From NCBI GenBank assembly GCA_019752775.1, contig JAIELU010000245.1, positions 1-11,004 on the forward strand: a stretch of DNA of 11,004 nt, in the 5' to 3' direction. Origin of the DNA: Campylobacterales bacterium. Lineage in GTDB: Bacteria; Campylobacterota; Campylobacteria; Campylobacterales; Arcobacteraceae. Position numbers and translations under genes: made by a program. The notes under the pieces were generated by a model. That model was given only the letters and a program-made list of their open reading frames with translations. It did no database searches and was not told the DNA's origin. This document shows positions 1 to 6,150 of the stretch, one piece after another (position 1 is the stretch's first letter; the number at the start of each line of letters is the position of its first letter).

Positions 1-320
1 CAAACAGTATCAATATTACCAATTTTTATTGCTTCGTCTACAATCTGAGCTATTGCATCAGGTTTTCTAAAAATATCAACCATATCAATTTTAAAAGGAA
101 TCTCTGAAATAGTTCTATAAACTTTTTCTCCCAAAATCATATCTTCTTTTGGATAAACAGGAACTATTTTATATCCAACACTTTGTAAATACGCAGCAAC
201 AGCATTTGAAGCTTTTGAAGGATCAGGTGAAAGTCCAGCAATTGCAATAGTTTTTGTATTTTTTAAGATTTCTATTATTTCTTCACTTTTTGAGTTTACA
301 GTGGAAAAGTCACACTCCAT
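1..320 (-). CDS. CoA-binding domain protein (YccU-like), 5' part only
   Basis: Reading the minus strand from the ATG at 320 gives 106 open codons that run off the left edge of the window. The visible protein has a short acidic N-terminus, then a Rossmann-type start (TKTIAIAGLSPDPSKASN, about residues 23-40), followed by a second strand YKIVPVYPKE and a third IDMVDIFRKPD. This order of glycine-rich loop, VPVYP and VDIFR is typical of the CoA_binding_2/YccU family, whose members are about 140 aa, so roughly a quarter is missing. The physiological role of the family is poorly known; it is named for acyl-CoA binding by the related succinyl-CoA synthetase domain. The start is supported by AAGGA about 6 bases upstream. 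It lies 71 bases beyond the end of the DHH gene, behind that gene's terminator, so it is probably transcribed separately. Confidence 0.85.
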   Translation of the reverse strand, partial: MECDFSTVNSKSEEIIEILKNTKTIAIAGLSPDPSKASNAVAAYLQSVGYKIVPVYPKEDMILGEKVYRTISEIPFKIDMVDIFRKPDAIAQIVDEAIKIGNIDTV

Positions 321-347
321 TTTATATCCTTTATAATAAATTACTCT

Positions 348-353
348 ATTATA
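348..353 (-). promoter_or_regulatory. Predicted -10 box for the CoA-binding gene
   Basis: The minus strand reads TTTATAAT here, a perfect -10 hexamer (TATAAT). It would place the transcription start near 341, about 20 bases before the ATG. No good -35 is seen, which is usual for Campylobacterota sigma-70 promoters. It lies downstream of the DHH terminator, which fits a separate transcription unit. Prediction from sequence only, in an AT-rich gap where chance matches are common. Confidence 0.4.
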
Positions 354-376
354 AATAAATTATTTAAAAGTATGCT

Positions 377-412
377 AAAAAAAGGAATAAACTAGATTTT
401 ATCTAGTTTATT
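377..412 (-). terminator. Rho-independent terminator of the Rrf2-DHH operon
   Basis: A perfect 12-bp inverted repeat (arms 386-397 and 401-412, 3-base loop) is followed in the minus-strand direction by TTCC and then seven T residues (383-377). The DHH stop codon TAG (392-394) lies inside the stem, so the terminator begins within the coding region. The stem is AT-rich and therefore of moderate strength. Confidence 0.7.
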
Positions 413-1438
413 TTGTATATAAGTTCTAACTTCAGAAAAATCAATAACTTCTCTAAAGTCATCAAATTTTCCACCACTTGCGTTTACATGTCCACCACCA
501 TTTGCCAGTTTTGCAGCCAGTAAAGAAACATCTACTTTTCCATCAGCTCTAAAAGAAGCATTTCCTTTTTTATTTATATCTATAAAAAAATCATACTCAG
601 GGTTTGCTCTTAAAAAAGCATTTGCTGGAATTGAAATAGAACCTAAACAATAAGTTAAAAGTCCTTTGTGACCTTTGTAAGTAACTGTTAAATCATCTTT
701 TACATCAACTAATGTTTTTACAAGATATGTTGCAGATAAATTATCTAAAGTATCATCTTTATCACTTAATTTTAGAAAATCTTTTTTCATAAAATGAACA
801 TCATTATCTAATTTTATATGCCCATCAACAACATCAAGATATTTGGCTGCTTGTTTTAGTAAATGACATCTAAAATCTCTATTTAAATCAGCAAATAAAA
901 TGTTATTTATTTCTCTAACTTTTGTAATCATTGACATTAAAACTTTTCCAAATTCAAAATTTTTTATTTCATTTTCAAGCCAAATATCAACAGCATTTAT
1001 AGCATCAACTAAAGGTTTTAGCCAAGAACTTGTATCATGTTCAAAACCTTCATACTCTTCAAATATATAATCGTAAACTATTTTTGTAGCACATCTTTTA
1101 TCATCCAAATAATACCAAGGAAAAGTTTCAGCAGCTTTTTTACCACTTATATGATGGTCTAAAAGTTGGAGTTTAATTTTATATCCAATTTTCAAAAGTT
1201 TATCTATTTCATTATCTAAATCTTTTGCTTCTTGAAAAGTTAAGTTTAAATCACTTATTAAAATAAGAATTTCATCATCTTTATATTCTAAAACTTGTTC
1301 TAAAACTTTTTTTATACTTAATTTTACTTCTAAACCATAATTTGCATTGTAAAAAAAACCTTTTTTAAAATACTCTTTTGTAATTAATTGACATCCATAT
1401 CCATCTAAATCTGTATGAGAAATATGAAACAATTTCAT
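392..1438 (-). CDS. DHH/DHHA1-family phosphoesterase (NrnB-like)
   Basis: A 348-aa cytoplasmic protein of the DHH superfamily, metal-dependent phosphodiesterases that include oligoribonucleases (NrnA/NrnB), cyclic-dinucleotide hydrolases and RecJ. Visible metal-binding motifs are HTDLDG (residues 8-13), SDLN (62-65) and the name-giving LDHH (93-96). The C-terminal DHHA1 substrate-binding part is shown by SFRADGKVDVS (295-305) and the glycine-rich GGGHVNASGG (314-323). There is no signal peptide or membrane segment. The exact substrate (nanoRNA, pApA or a cyclic nucleotide) cannot be told from motifs alone; the length and single DHH-DHHA1 layout fit NrnB-type enzymes. The ATG shares one base with the TAA stop of the upstream Rrf2 gene (TAATG), so the two are translationally coupled, and there is no independent promoter space. 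Confidence 0.88.
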   Translation of the reverse strand: MKLFHISHTDLDGYGCQLITKEYFKKGFFYNANYGLEVKLSIKKVLEQVLEYKDDEILILISDLNLTFQEAKDLDNEIDKLLKIGYKIKLQLLDHHISGKKAAETFPWYYLDDKRCATKIVYDYIFEEYEGFEHDTSSWLKPLVDAINAVDIWLENEIKNFEFGKVLMSMITKVREINNILFADLNRDFRCHLLKQAAKYLDVVDGHIKLDNDVHFMKKDFLKLSDKDDTLDNLSATYLVKTLVDVKDDLTVTYKGHKGLLTYCLGSISIPANAFLRANPEYDFFIDINKKGNASFRADGKVDVSLLAAKLANGGGHVNASGGKFDDFREVIDFSEVRTYIQNKLDKI

Positions 1439-1836
1439 TAAGCAATATCTTTTAATGTTAATTTTTCTAAGAAATCATTAATTTTTATTTGTAAATTATT
1501 TAATAAAGGCCAAATAGTACAAAGCATCGCTACTTGATTTGGACAATTATCCGCAGATGGAGAACACTCAAATACAGATGGTATTTTTTCCTCTGCTGCA
1601 ATAACAATCTCTAAAATCGTAATTGATTCCCAAGATTTATTTAACGCAAAACCGCCATTTACACCTCTATGAGATATAACTAAATTTTGTTTTGCAAGGT
1701 TTTGCATAATTTTTGCCAAAAATGATTTTGATATATTTAATTCTCTTGATAACTCATCTACATTCTTTGGTTCATCACTTTTTGCAATAGCAATTAAAGA
1801 TAATAATGCGTATTCACTCTTTTTTGTTAATAACAT
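1438..1836 (-). CDS. Rrf2-family transcriptional regulator with three cysteines
   Basis: A 132-aa winged-helix DNA-binding protein. The N-terminus LLTKKSEYALLSLIAIAK and the wing region HRGVNGGFAL are characteristic of Rrf2 proteins (IscR, NsrR, CymR). Three cysteines at residues 91, 98 and 106 (C-x6-C-x7-C) sit where IscR and NsrR bind an Fe-S cluster, so this is likely a redox, iron-sulfur or nitric oxide sensor rather than a cysteine-less CymR type. I chose the ATG at 1836; a TTG five codons upstream (1851) is in frame, but its TTGGAA looks like the ribosome binding region of the ATG, and family members begin close to this Met. The DHH phosphoesterase gene starts on its stop codon. The regulon is unknown; the denitrification genes 4-9 kb away are possible targets by analogy with NsrR only. 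Confidence 0.88.
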   Translation of the reverse strand: MLLTKKSEYALLSLIAIAKSDEPKNVDELSRELNISKSFLAKIMQNLAKQNLVISHRGVNGGFALNKSWESITILEIVIAAEEKIPSVFECSPSADNCPNQVAMLCTIWPLLNNLQIKINDFLEKLTLKDIA

Positions 1837-1878
1837 GTTATATATTTCCAATGTTTTTTGTTTATTCTACAAGAACTA

Positions 1879-1908
1879 TTATTAAGATTCGTTATTAAAA
1901 TCAGTCAA
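1879..1908 (-). promoter_or_regulatory. Predicted promoter of the Rrf2-DHH operon, with direct repeat
   Basis: On the minus strand TTGACT (1908-1903) and TAATAA (1884-1879) form a -35/-10 pair with an 18-bp spacer. A 7-bp direct repeat TTAATAA (1898-1892 and 1885-1879, 13-bp period) spans the spacer and -10, a position where a repressor would block RNA polymerase. An autoregulatory operator is an inference; AT-rich repeats can occur by chance. Confidence 0.45.
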
Positions 1909-1923
1909 TTGAAATATTTAGGC

Positions 1924-1961
1924 AAAAAAAAAGGGTTGTAGCAATGCTACAACCCTTTTTT
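1924..1961 (-). terminator. rpsO rho-independent terminator (bidirectional shape)
   Basis: A perfect 10-bp GC-containing stem (GGGTTGTAGC, 1933-1942, with its complement at 1946-1955) and 3-base loop is flanked by nine A on the left (1924-1932) and six T on the right (1956-1961). Read on the minus strand this is a strong intrinsic terminator after rpsO. The symmetrical A and T tracts mean it could also stop plus-strand transcription, although no plus-strand gene leads into it. Confidence 0.92.
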
Positions 1962-1978
1962 GAGAAAAAAAACTAAAA

Positions 1979-2251
1979 TTATTTAGCTCTAATTCCTAAA
2001 GAAGCTACTAATTCAACAAATGAAGCATAATTTTTACTTCTTAAGTATTTTAATAATCTTTTTCTTTTACCAACCATTTTTAATAGACCTAATCTTGAAG
2101 AGTGGTCTTTTTTGAAAACTTTTAAGTGTTCTGTTAATATTTTAATTTGCTCTGTTAATAAAGCAATTTGAACTTCTGATGAACCAGTATCACCATCTTT
2201 TTTCCCGTATTTTGCTATTATAGCTGCTTTTACTTCCTGATCTAAAGCCAT
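1979..2251 (-). CDS. rpsO: 30S ribosomal protein S15
   Basis: A 90-aa protein, the usual S15 length (about 89). It binds 16S rRNA in the central domain and helps nucleate assembly of the small-subunit platform. The family signature is clear: the N-terminal GSSEVQIALLTEQIKILTEHL helix-turn-helix (split across residues 23-43) followed by DHSSRLGLLKMVGKRKRLL (about 49-67) with the conserved His-Ser-Ser-Arg and basic helix. The ATG has a very strong ribosome binding site, AGGAGG, seven bases upstream, in keeping with high expression. It has its own candidate promoter and a strong terminator, so it is probably monocistronic, though moaA lies upstream in the same direction without an obvious terminator and could read through. 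In E. coli S15 represses its own translation; nothing in this leader lets me confirm that here. Confidence 0.97.
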   Translation of the reverse strand: MALDQEVKAAIIAKYGKKDGDTGSSEVQIALLTEQIKILTEHLKVFKKDHSSRLGLLKMVGKRKRLLKYLRSKNYASFVELVASLGIRAK

Positions 2252-2305
2252 GTTGACCTCCTAATAGGTATATGTTAATTTTTCATTTATAATAAATGAG
2301 CGCGA

Positions 2306-2311
2306 ATTATA
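2306..2311 (-). promoter_or_regulatory. Predicted -10 box for rpsO
   Basis: The minus strand reads TATAAT at 2311-2306, followed by a GC-richer patch (TCGCGCTC) that marks the likely start site near 2299. The leader would be about 48 bases. There is no clear -35 but the upstream DNA is strongly AT-rich, as in Campylobacterota promoters. Confidence 0.5.
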
Positions 2312-2349
2312 TTTAAACTTTACTTTATTTTTACTTTAAACAATTTTTT

Positions 2350-3324
2350 TCATCCACCTGTTTGGTAAAAAGCTCTTGTTGAAATTTTATTGTCATCTTC
2401 TTGATTTGACCATTTATTTTTTTCTGGTTTGCCAGCTAATACTTTTTTTAAAATTGCAACTGCTTCATCTATATTATTATTTCTAACAGCATCTTTGATA
2501 CTCATTGCGTCTTCAAAATATAAACAAGGTATTAAAAATCCTTCAGCTGTTAATCTAATTCTATTACAAGCTGCACAAAAATCATCTTTATGTGGTTCTA
2601 TTATTCCAAATTGAAAACCATCTTCAAGCTCATAATATTGAGCAGGAGAACTATTATCTCTTGGAACCATTTTAAAATTGGGATATTTTGTTGCAATTAT
2701 TGCTTTTATTTCATCAGAATTTAACCCTTTTGCACCATCTTTTGCATGATTATTTTCCATAAATTCAATAAATCTAACAACATAACCTTTACTTTTACAA
2801 AAATCCAAAACTTCAACTAAATCAACATCATTTATTCCTTTTATCGGAACACAATTTATTTTTATTTTAAGTCCTGCATCAGCTGCTGCTTGAATTCCTT
2901 CAAGAACTGTTTCTAAAACATCTTTTTGTGCAATTTTTGCAGCAGTAGTTGCATTTAATGAATCAAGAGAAATATTTATTCTTTTAAGTCCAGCATCTTT
3001 TAATTTTTGAGCGGCATTTGGCAATAAAAAACCATTCGTAGTTAAAGCCAAATCTATATCATTTTTATAGTCATATATCATTTTTACAAATTGATCTAAA
3101 CCTTCTCTTAAAAGAGGCTCACCACCTGTTATTCTTACTTTTTTTATACCTTCATCAATTGAAGCTTTTATAAATTTAAATAAATCTTCATACGAAAGTA
3201 AGTTTTCTTTTGGAACCCAAGAAAAAGGTTTTTCTGGCATACAATATTGACATCTAAAATTACATCTTTCAGTTACTGAAACTCTTAGATAATCATGTTT
3301 TCTTCCAAATCCGTCTATTAGCAT
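2350..3324 (-). CDS. moaA: GTP 3',8-cyclase MoaA (molybdenum cofactor biosynthesis)
   Basis: A 324-aa radical S-adenosylmethionine enzyme that converts GTP to 3',8-cyclo-7,8-dihydro-GTP, the first step of molybdopterin synthesis, in the cytoplasm. The N-terminal [4Fe-4S] cluster motif CNFRCQYC has Cys21, Cys25 and Cys28. The SAM-binding GGEP is at 67-70. The second, substrate-binding cluster is Cys250, Cys253 and Cys267 in CAACNRIRLTAEGFLIPC. The C-terminal Gly-Gly, needed for catalysis in this family, is intact at 323-324. Length is normal. The ATG has AGGA eight bases upstream. MoaA would serve molybdoenzymes such as periplasmic nitrate reductase; the nitrite and NO reductases in this window do not use molybdenum, so the proximity is suggestive only. 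It lies 58 bases after the TrpD2-like gene on the same strand and may share its transcript. Confidence 0.96.
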   Translation of the reverse strand: MLIDGFGRKHDYLRVSVTERCNFRCQYCMPEKPFSWVPKENLLSYEDLFKFIKASIDEGIKKVRITGGEPLLREGLDQFVKMIYDYKNDIDLALTTNGFLLPNAAQKLKDAGLKRINISLDSLNATTAAKIAQKDVLETVLEGIQAAADAGLKIKINCVPIKGINDVDLVEVLDFCKSKGYVVRFIEFMENNHAKDGAKGLNSDEIKAIIATKYPNFKMVPRDNSSPAQYYELEDGFQFGIIEPHKDDFCAACNRIRLTAEGFLIPCLYFEDAMSIKDAVRNNNIDEAVAILKKVLAGKPEKNKWSNQEDDNKISTRAFYQTGG

Positions 3325-3382
3325 ATTTTATTCCTATTTTTAATAGCTTCAAGAATAGTATAAACTAGCTTAAAAGGTAAAA

Positions 3383-4300
3383 TTAATTTAACCTTTTCCA
3401 TGCATCTTCAAGACTATTTACTCTTTGAGCAAATACTAAATACAATGCAATATTGAATTTTGCTAGTTTTAAAATCTCATCACTTGGATTTTTAACTATT
3501 TCTAAAGCTTCTTCTAAAGAGATACTTTCATAAGTTTTATCATAAGTGATTCCAAAATCACTCAATGAAAATTGGATTTCAATGACTTGTCCATCCACTT
3601 CTTTCCAATATTTCCCATTACTAAATACTTCAGGACTTCCCTCTGCACCTTTTAAAACTAAAACATCTTTATAATATTCTTTAAACATAGCTATATATTT
3701 TTTTACATAAGGTTTATGAAAAGCGGCAGTAACACCAAAATCACTTGAAGCTGGATTTAAAAGTTTTTCAATTGTATTAAAAACTGTTCTTAAACCTAGT
3801 TCTTCTCTTAATTTTGTTAAATCACTCAACTCTTTTAAGTATTCTATCCTATCAAAATAGTGTACGTATTGACCCTTGTCAATTGAATTAAAAATATCTT
3901 TTGTAGTTAAACCTTTTTTTGCAGGTTGAAGAAAATCTCCTGAAATTACAAGATTTAAAGGGGTAATATCTTTATTTTTTTCATGAAATTCTTTTAAGAT
4001 ATTTTCATAAAGTGGAAATAAAAATGGATTATTTTCTCTTCCATCAAAAGAGTATCCAAGTTCTAGCGAATTTTCAATTTTTGTAAATTTAATGTATTTT
4101 TTCAAAGCTTTTACTGCTGCTGTTAATTCATCATCTGTTTCAAGTTTTGTTCTCCAAGCAATTAAAAATGCCCCAAGTTGAGCTTGTGTAACTTTATTTT
4201 CTAAAATTAATTCAATTGCATCTATTACTTCAGCTTCTTCTAAATCTCTATTTCCTTTAGGACCTGTTCCTACTGCTTTTATATATCTTTTAAAACTCAT
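3383..4300 (-). CDS. TrpD2/YbiB-like protein (glycosyl transferase family, anthranilate phosphoribosyltransferase fold)
   Basis: A 305-aa protein with the fold of anthranilate phosphoribosyltransferase. The N-terminal helical domain is seen in EEAEVIDAIELILENKVTQAQ and AFLIAWRTKLETDDELTAA (about 21-62). The RTVFNTIEKLLNPA segment (171-184) corresponds to the R-x-x-F-N...NP motif of TrpD, and KGAEGSPE (217-224) to its later conserved loop. The PRPP-binding GTGGD loop of true TrpD is absent; SFDGRENN (84-91) stands in its place, as in the TrpD2/YbiB group, whose E. coli member binds nucleic acid and lacks anthranilate transferase activity. So it is unlikely to make tryptophan. Start: the ATG at 4300 has AAGG six bases upstream. 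Longer readings to 4480 would overlap the divergent Crp/Fnr gene and add an unrelated low-complexity leader. Confidence 0.8.
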   Translation of the reverse strand: MSFKRYIKAVGTGPKGNRDLEEAEVIDAIELILENKVTQAQLGAFLIAWRTKLETDDELTAAVKALKKYIKFTKIENSLELGYSFDGRENNPFLFPLYENILKEFHEKNKDITPLNLVISGDFLQPAKKGLTTKDIFNSIDKGQYVHYFDRIEYLKELSDLTKLREELGLRTVFNTIEKLLNPASSDFGVTAAFHKPYVKKYIAMFKEYYKDVLVLKGAEGSPEVFSNGKYWKEVDGQVIEIQFSLSDFGITYDKTYESISLEEALEIVKNPSDEILKLAKFNIALYLVFAQRVNSLEDAWKRLN

Positions 4301-4385
4301 TTTAAACCTTATTTTGTATCTTTTAATTAGTATTTTTACAAGCATAATATACAATAGCTTAAATAAAACAATATGAAGGTTCGAT
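4301..4385. promoter_or_regulatory. Divergent promoter region between the trpD2-like and Crp/Fnr genes
   Basis: An 85-bp AT-rich gap separates the two divergent starts. Candidate -10 boxes overlap in the middle: TACAAT (4350-4355) on the plus strand and TATTAT (4349-4344) on the minus strand. No convincing FNR or CRP palindrome is present, so there is no sequence evidence that the Crp/Fnr protein regulates itself here. The only strong signal is the GAAGG ribosome binding site just before 4386. Confidence 0.35.
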
Positions 4386-5051
4386 GTGACTGTACAAAAA
4401 ATTATTAGAAAAATAAGTTTTTTTAATAACTTAAGTGATGAACAAATTAACATTATTGCTTCCATTTCAACTGTATCCAAACAGCCTAATAAATCAATTT
4501 TATACTATGAAAGTGATATAAGTAAGAATTTGCTTTTTTTAGTTGAGGGTCTTATCAAAATTTATAAGGTTGATAAGTTTAATAATGAAATATTTTTATA
4601 TCATATTTATAAAAATTCAATGATTAGTGAACTAACATCTACTTATAATAAAGAGATTTATTGTTTTTCTAATGCAGAATTTATTGAAGATTCAATTGTA
4701 TTATCTATTAACTTTGAAAAATTCCAAGAATATTTTTTATCAAAAAATATTCTAACAATGGAATTATTAGAAATTTTACTAAACAAAACTCACCAATTAC
4801 AATGTATTGTAAATAGAGAATTGGTTTTTGACGCAACTGCAAAAGTTGCTTTTATGTTAAGTCAAGATTTGGAAATGTTTAATAAACTAAAAAGACAAGA
4901 AGTCTCATTTATGCTTCATATTCAGCCAGAAACTTTATCAAGAGTTTTAAAAAGATTATCAAGAAATGAAATTATTCAAGTCGATTTAGGAACTGTAAAA
5001 ATTACAAACAATGAAGCCTTAGTATCTATTTTTAGAGGAATTGGGATATGA
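4386..5051 (+). CDS. Crp/Fnr-family transcriptional regulator (DNR/NssR-like candidate)
   Basis: A 221-aa regulator with the Crp layout: an N-terminal cyclic-nucleotide-binding-type beta-roll (about residues 8-118), a long dimerisation helix (about 119-145) and a C-terminal helix-turn-helix. The recognition helix reads PETLSRVLKRL (181-191), the E-x-x-SR pattern of proteins that bind TTGA-type half sites. FNR's N-terminal cysteine cluster is missing (only Cys93 and Cys140), and the beta-roll lacks the cAMP-binding arginine-serine pair of CRP, so it is neither a classic FNR nor CRP. That leaves DNR/NssR-like nitrogen-oxide regulators as the best guess, supported by the nor and nir genes just downstream. 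Start: GTG at 4386 with GAAGG seven bases upstream; the first in-frame ATG would delete most of the sensor domain. The stop overlaps the next gene by ATGA. Confidence 0.85.
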   Translation: MTVQKIIRKISFFNNLSDEQINIIASISTVSKQPNKSILYYESDISKNLLFLVEGLIKIYKVDKFNNEIFLYHIYKNSMISELTSTYNKEIYCFSNAEFIEDSIVLSINFEKFQEYFLSKNILTMELLEILLNKTHQLQCIVNRELVFDATAKVAFMLSQDLEMFNKLKRQEVSFMLHIQPETLSRVLKRLSRNEIIQVDLGTVKITNNEALVSIFRGIGI

Positions 5052-6046
5052 AACCAAATACAATAAGCACAAAAATAAAATTAATTGGAATATTTTTCAT
5101 AATATTAATGACAAGTATAATCATTACAACAATTTACTTGAATGAAAAAAATAAAAAAGATGCTCAAGTTATAAATATAGCTGGTAAGCAAAGAATGCTT
5201 ACACAAAAAATATCTAAAAATATTTTTTATATATATCATAATAATAATCAATCATATAATGAATTAGATAATGCAACAATAGAATTTATGCATAATCTAA
5301 ATTCTTTAAAAAATGGAAATGATCAATTAGGTATTTATAAAGCTCCAACAGATGGGATTGAAAAACAAATTTCAAAAGTTGAAATTTTATGGAATAATTT
5401 TTATTTATCTATAAATGAGTTTAAAAAAATACTTGATTCAAAAGATACAATAACTGAACAAAAATTTAAAAATTCGATTGATTCTATTTATACAATTAAT
5501 ACAATATTACTAAATGAAGTTGATATTTTAGTTTCAATGTATACCGCACATATGGAAGAAAAAAGTGATTATTTAAAAACCATTCAATATATTTTTGGAT
5601 TAATAATTTTATTTTTAATGATGTATAGTTTTAATCAATTGAAAACAATGGAAGAAAATGTAAAAAAATTCTTTGAATTATCTAAAAAAATTGTTCAAAA
5701 CCCAATAAATGAGCCACTTGAGCTAATTCAAATTGAAGCAGAAAAAGAGATTGTTGAAGCTACGGATACGATTAATTGCTTTATTGACAAGATAAATTCT
5801 GCAATGATTTATTCAGCTAATGCAGTTGAACAATCAAAAAATGCTTCAATAAAACTTGAAGAAATTACAGATGAATTTGATGTTATTATTAATGAACTAA
5901 CAAACTCAGCAGAAATATCTGTACAGCTTAATAAAAGTGAAGATATAGTTATTCAGACTCAAGAAGAGCTAATTAGTTCTACAAAAAAATTACAAGAGCT
6001 TAAAAATGAGTTAGATAAATTATTAAACTCTTGTAAAATAAAATAA
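5048..6046 (+). CDS. Membrane protein with PilJ/NarX-type sensor domain and no output domain
   Basis: A 332-aa inner-membrane protein. Transmembrane helix 1 is at about 12-31, a periplasmic helical domain at 32-178, helix 2 at about 179-197, then a cytoplasmic, largely helical tail rich in Glu, Lys, Asn and Ile (198-332) that looks like coiled coil. Just after helix 1 is VINIAGKQRMLTQKIS (41-56), which matches the P-box-like motif of the PilJ/NarX/NarQ N-terminal family (type IV pili methyl-accepting transducer N-terminal domain), used by NarX and NarQ to bind nitrate and nitrite. No HisKA, HATPase, GGDEF or methyl-accepting signalling hairpin follows, so the protein has a sensor and a helical rod but no recognisable enzyme. 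Its ATG overlaps the stop of the Crp/Fnr gene by four bases, implying coupled translation and a shared task, perhaps nitrate or nitrite sensing for that regulator. Confidence 0.8.
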   Translation: MKPNTISTKIKLIGIFFIILMTSIIITTIYLNEKNKKDAQVINIAGKQRMLTQKISKNIFYIYHNNNQSYNELDNATIEFMHNLNSLKNGNDQLGIYKAPTDGIEKQISKVEILWNNFYLSINEFKKILDSKDTITEQKFKNSIDSIYTINTILLNEVDILVSMYTAHMEEKSDYLKTIQYIFGLIILFLMMYSFNQLKTMEENVKKFFELSKKIVQNPINEPLELIQIEAEKEIVEATDTINCFIDKINSAMIYSANAVEQSKNASIKLEEITDEFDVIINELTNSAEISVQLNKSEDIVIQTQEELISSTKKLQELKNELDKLLNSCKIK

Positions 6047-6069
6047 AATATTTTTTTACTTTTTTAATA

Positions 6070-6083
6070 TTGACATATATCAT
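6070..6083 (+). promoter_or_regulatory. FNR/DNR-like binding site upstream of the nor operon
   Basis: TTGAC-ATAT-ATCAT matches the FNR/DNR consensus TTGAT-N4-ATCAA at 8 of 10 positions, with the correct 4-bp spacer. Its centre (6076.5) is 41.5 bp before the transcription start predicted from the -10 box, the standard position for activation by Crp/Fnr regulators. The likely binder is the regulator encoded 1 kb upstream, though that is inference. Confidence 0.65.
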
Positions 6084-6105
6084 TTTTTTCTCCTTGGGTT
6101 TAGAC

Positions 6106-6111
6106 TAAAAT
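6106..6111 (+). promoter_or_regulatory. Predicted -10 box of the nor operon
   Basis: TAAAAT matches TATAAT at five of six positions and predicts a start near 6118, giving a 33-base leader before the ATG at 6151. There is no -35 hexamer at the right distance; the FNR-like box occupies that place, as expected for an activator-dependent promoter. Confidence 0.55.
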
Positions 6112-6150
6112 TTTTCCATAGTTCTGGTATTTCAAAATAAGGAGAAAAAA

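Noticed and set aside
2429..2614. 61-codon plus-strand ORF inside moaA
   Set aside because: Antisense shadow of a clearly conserved gene, with no ribosome binding site.
3372..3397. Terminator after the TrpD2-like gene (AAAAGGT...ACCTTTT)
   Set aside because: The stem is only seven base pairs, with a mismatch beyond it, and no T-tract follows on the minus strand.
4301..4480. 60-codon N-terminal extension of the TrpD2-like gene
   Set aside because: It would overlap the divergent Crp/Fnr gene by about 95 bases, has low-complexity hydrophobic content unlike the family, and the ATG at 4300 has a ribosome binding site and a family-like start.
5048..6046. Reading the PilJ/NarX-type protein as a chemoreceptor or histidine kinase
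   Set aside because: The cytoplasmic part has no methyl-accepting hairpin motif and no kinase motifs, and the gene ends at a clean stop followed by a promoter region with no continuing frame seen.
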